DNA of 64,000 bases from an uncultured Allomuricauda sp. (lineage in GTDB: Bacteria; Bacteroidota; Bacteroidia; Flavobacteriales; Flavobacteriaceae), in the NCBI RefSeq assembly GCF_947495325.1, contig NZ_CANLYK010000003.1:248001-312000 (forward strand). Reading direction: 5' to 3'. Shown one piece after another: positions 63,213 through 64,000 of the stretch. Each line of letters begins with the position of its first letter. Position 1 is the stretch's first letter. Both the position numbers and the translations under genes were made by a program. A model generated the notes under the pieces. That model did not search any database. It was given only the letters and a program-made list of their open reading frames with translations, and was not told the origin of the DNA.

Positions 63213-64000
63213 ATGAAACAAAAGATCAAAGTTCTTACAGGTTCATTTTTAGTTACATTTATTATCGGTATTCTAGTGGTGAATTTAAGCTGCAAGGAAA
63301 GCACAAGAACAATTAATTTCTATGCACCTTCCGGGATACCTCAGATTCAATTTGCCATTGGTGAACTGAAATCTGTATTGACGGATCAATTCGAACTGGT
63401 CGAAGTAACTGATTCAGCAAATGCTGATATTATCTTTTCAATTGGTAATGAATCCCTAAAGTCAGAAGGATTTGAAATTACAACATCGGGCGATAAAATT
63501 ACGGTAGTTGGTGCCGATGCTGCTGGTGCAATGTATGGCGGCTTAGAGCTTGCAGAACAGATTTCTATCCATGGTATAAAGGGTATTGCATCCAAAACTA
63601 CCAATCCCTATATGGAAATGCGGGGGACTAAATTTAATATTCCTCTGGATGTTAGAACACCTAGTTATACAGACGTATCAGACGTAGCTCAGAAAAATAT
63701 ACCAGAAATGTGGAATTATGATTTTTGGACTGAGTACATTGATAATTTAGCTCGGTATAGATACAATTATATCTCGCTTTGGAATTTGCATCCATTCCCA
63801 TCCATGGTTAAAGTACCGGGTTATGAAGATGTGGCATTGAATGATGTTCAACGCTCAACACACCAGTTTGATGAACATTACAATACCAATGGCTGGGGAT
63901 TTTGTTCCCCGGAGATTCTTGCCAATCCTGAAATTTTATTGAAAATTTCCATTGAGGAGAAAATGGCTTTTTGGAGAAAAGTGATGACCTACGCCAAGAC
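63213..64000 (+). CDS. Tandem paralogue of the alpha-glucuronidase-like protein, cut by window end
   Basis: A 262-codon fragment starting at ATG 63213, 11 bases after the previous stop, and running off the window. It has a lipobox VVNLSC (about 22-27), the same N-terminal domain (AAGAMYGGLELAEQIS, about 103-118), and the start of a TIM barrel (MEMRGTKFNIPLD, then YNYISLWNLHPFPSMV). This is the same architecture as the upstream gene, but identity is low by eye, so it is an old paralogue. The 3' end lies outside the window. Confidence 0.6.
   Translation, partial: MKQKIKVLTGSFLVTFIIGILVVNLSCKESTRTINFYAPSGIPQIQFAIGELKSVLTDQFELVEVTDSANADIIFSIGNESLKSEGFEITTSGDKITVVGADAAGAMYGGLELAEQISIHGIKGIASKTTNPYMEMRGTKFNIPLDVRTPSYTDVSDVAQKNIPEMWNYDFWTEYIDNLARYRYNYISLWNLHPFPSMVKVPGYEDVALNDVQRSTHQFDEHYNTNGWGFCSPEILANPEILLKISIEEKMAFWRKVMTYAK

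Noticed and set aside
1..64000. CRISPR array, insertion sequence or prophage
   Set aside because: No regularly spaced identical repeats, transposase, or phage structural genes were found by eye.
40088..64000. Identification of the substrate as colanic acid
   Set aside because: Fucose, glucuronate, galactose and acetyl groups fit, but enzyme families alone do not fix the polymer and the locus is incomplete.

Overview
The window comes from a low-GC, marine-type member of the Flavobacteriaceae (Bacteroidota). Evidence: a SusC/SusD polysaccharide utilization locus (PUL) run by a hybrid two-component system, Bacteroidota-style protein families (AsmA-like, 67K-type SppA, GH97, heparinase II/III family), and a TAnnTTTG-type promoter ahead of a tRNA. 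I cannot name genus or species from the sequence.

Region 1 (1-15.7 kb) is ordinary chromosomal backbone on both strands. It holds the end of clpP, then clpX, an alpha/beta hydrolase, a GH3-superfamily protein, a DUF2797 protein, a flavodoxin-like oxidoreductase, a large AsmA-like protein, a queuosine-precursor transporter, SppA, a folK-deoxynucleoside kinase fusion, an RNA methyltransferase, mutS, and tRNA-Gly(GCC) and tRNA-Leu(UAA), each with its own terminator. Two convergent gene pairs share terminators that lie inside the 3' ends of the coding sequences.

Region 2 (about 15.7-29.6 kb) starts directly after tRNA-Leu and looks acquired. Sixteen unrelated genes all point the same way and most stand alone: a WYL regulator, SRPBCC lipoprotein, GyrI-like protein, AlkC-like glycosylase, orphan glutamate-5-kinase-like protein, clan GH-A glycosidase, secreted hypothetical, racemase-like protein, ECF sigma factor, PhzF, Crp/Fnr, DoxX-like, DHFR-like, two GNATs and a DJ-1/PfpI protein. 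Several spacers share diverged hairpin-bearing repeats and conserved ends, like a gene-cassette array, yet no integrase or transposase is visible.

Region 3 (29.7-64 kb) is a PUL that runs off the right edge. A one-protein HTCS sensor-regulator is followed by susC-susD on the minus strand. Divergently, a long plus-strand run encodes GH88, a nucleoside-hydrolase-like protein, two GH29 fucosidases (one fused to an SGNH esterase), a beta-propeller glycosidase, a GH95-like enzyme, a sugar MFS porter, a CE1-like esterase, GH97, three different heparinase II/III-type putative lyases, and two tandem alpha-glucuronidase-like proteins (the second is cut by the window end). The 802-bp divergent control region carries two pairs of 21-bp-spaced direct repeats that look like HTCS operators. 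Together the enzymes suggest a substrate rich in fucose and uronic acid, probably esterified. No sulfatase is visible, which argues against a typical sulfated fucoidan unless sulfatases lie beyond the window. Lyases and GH88 would cut and trim uronates, the GH29/GH95 enzymes would release fucose or galactose-type sugars, GH97 would remove an alpha-linked hexose, and the MFS porter would import the monosaccharides.
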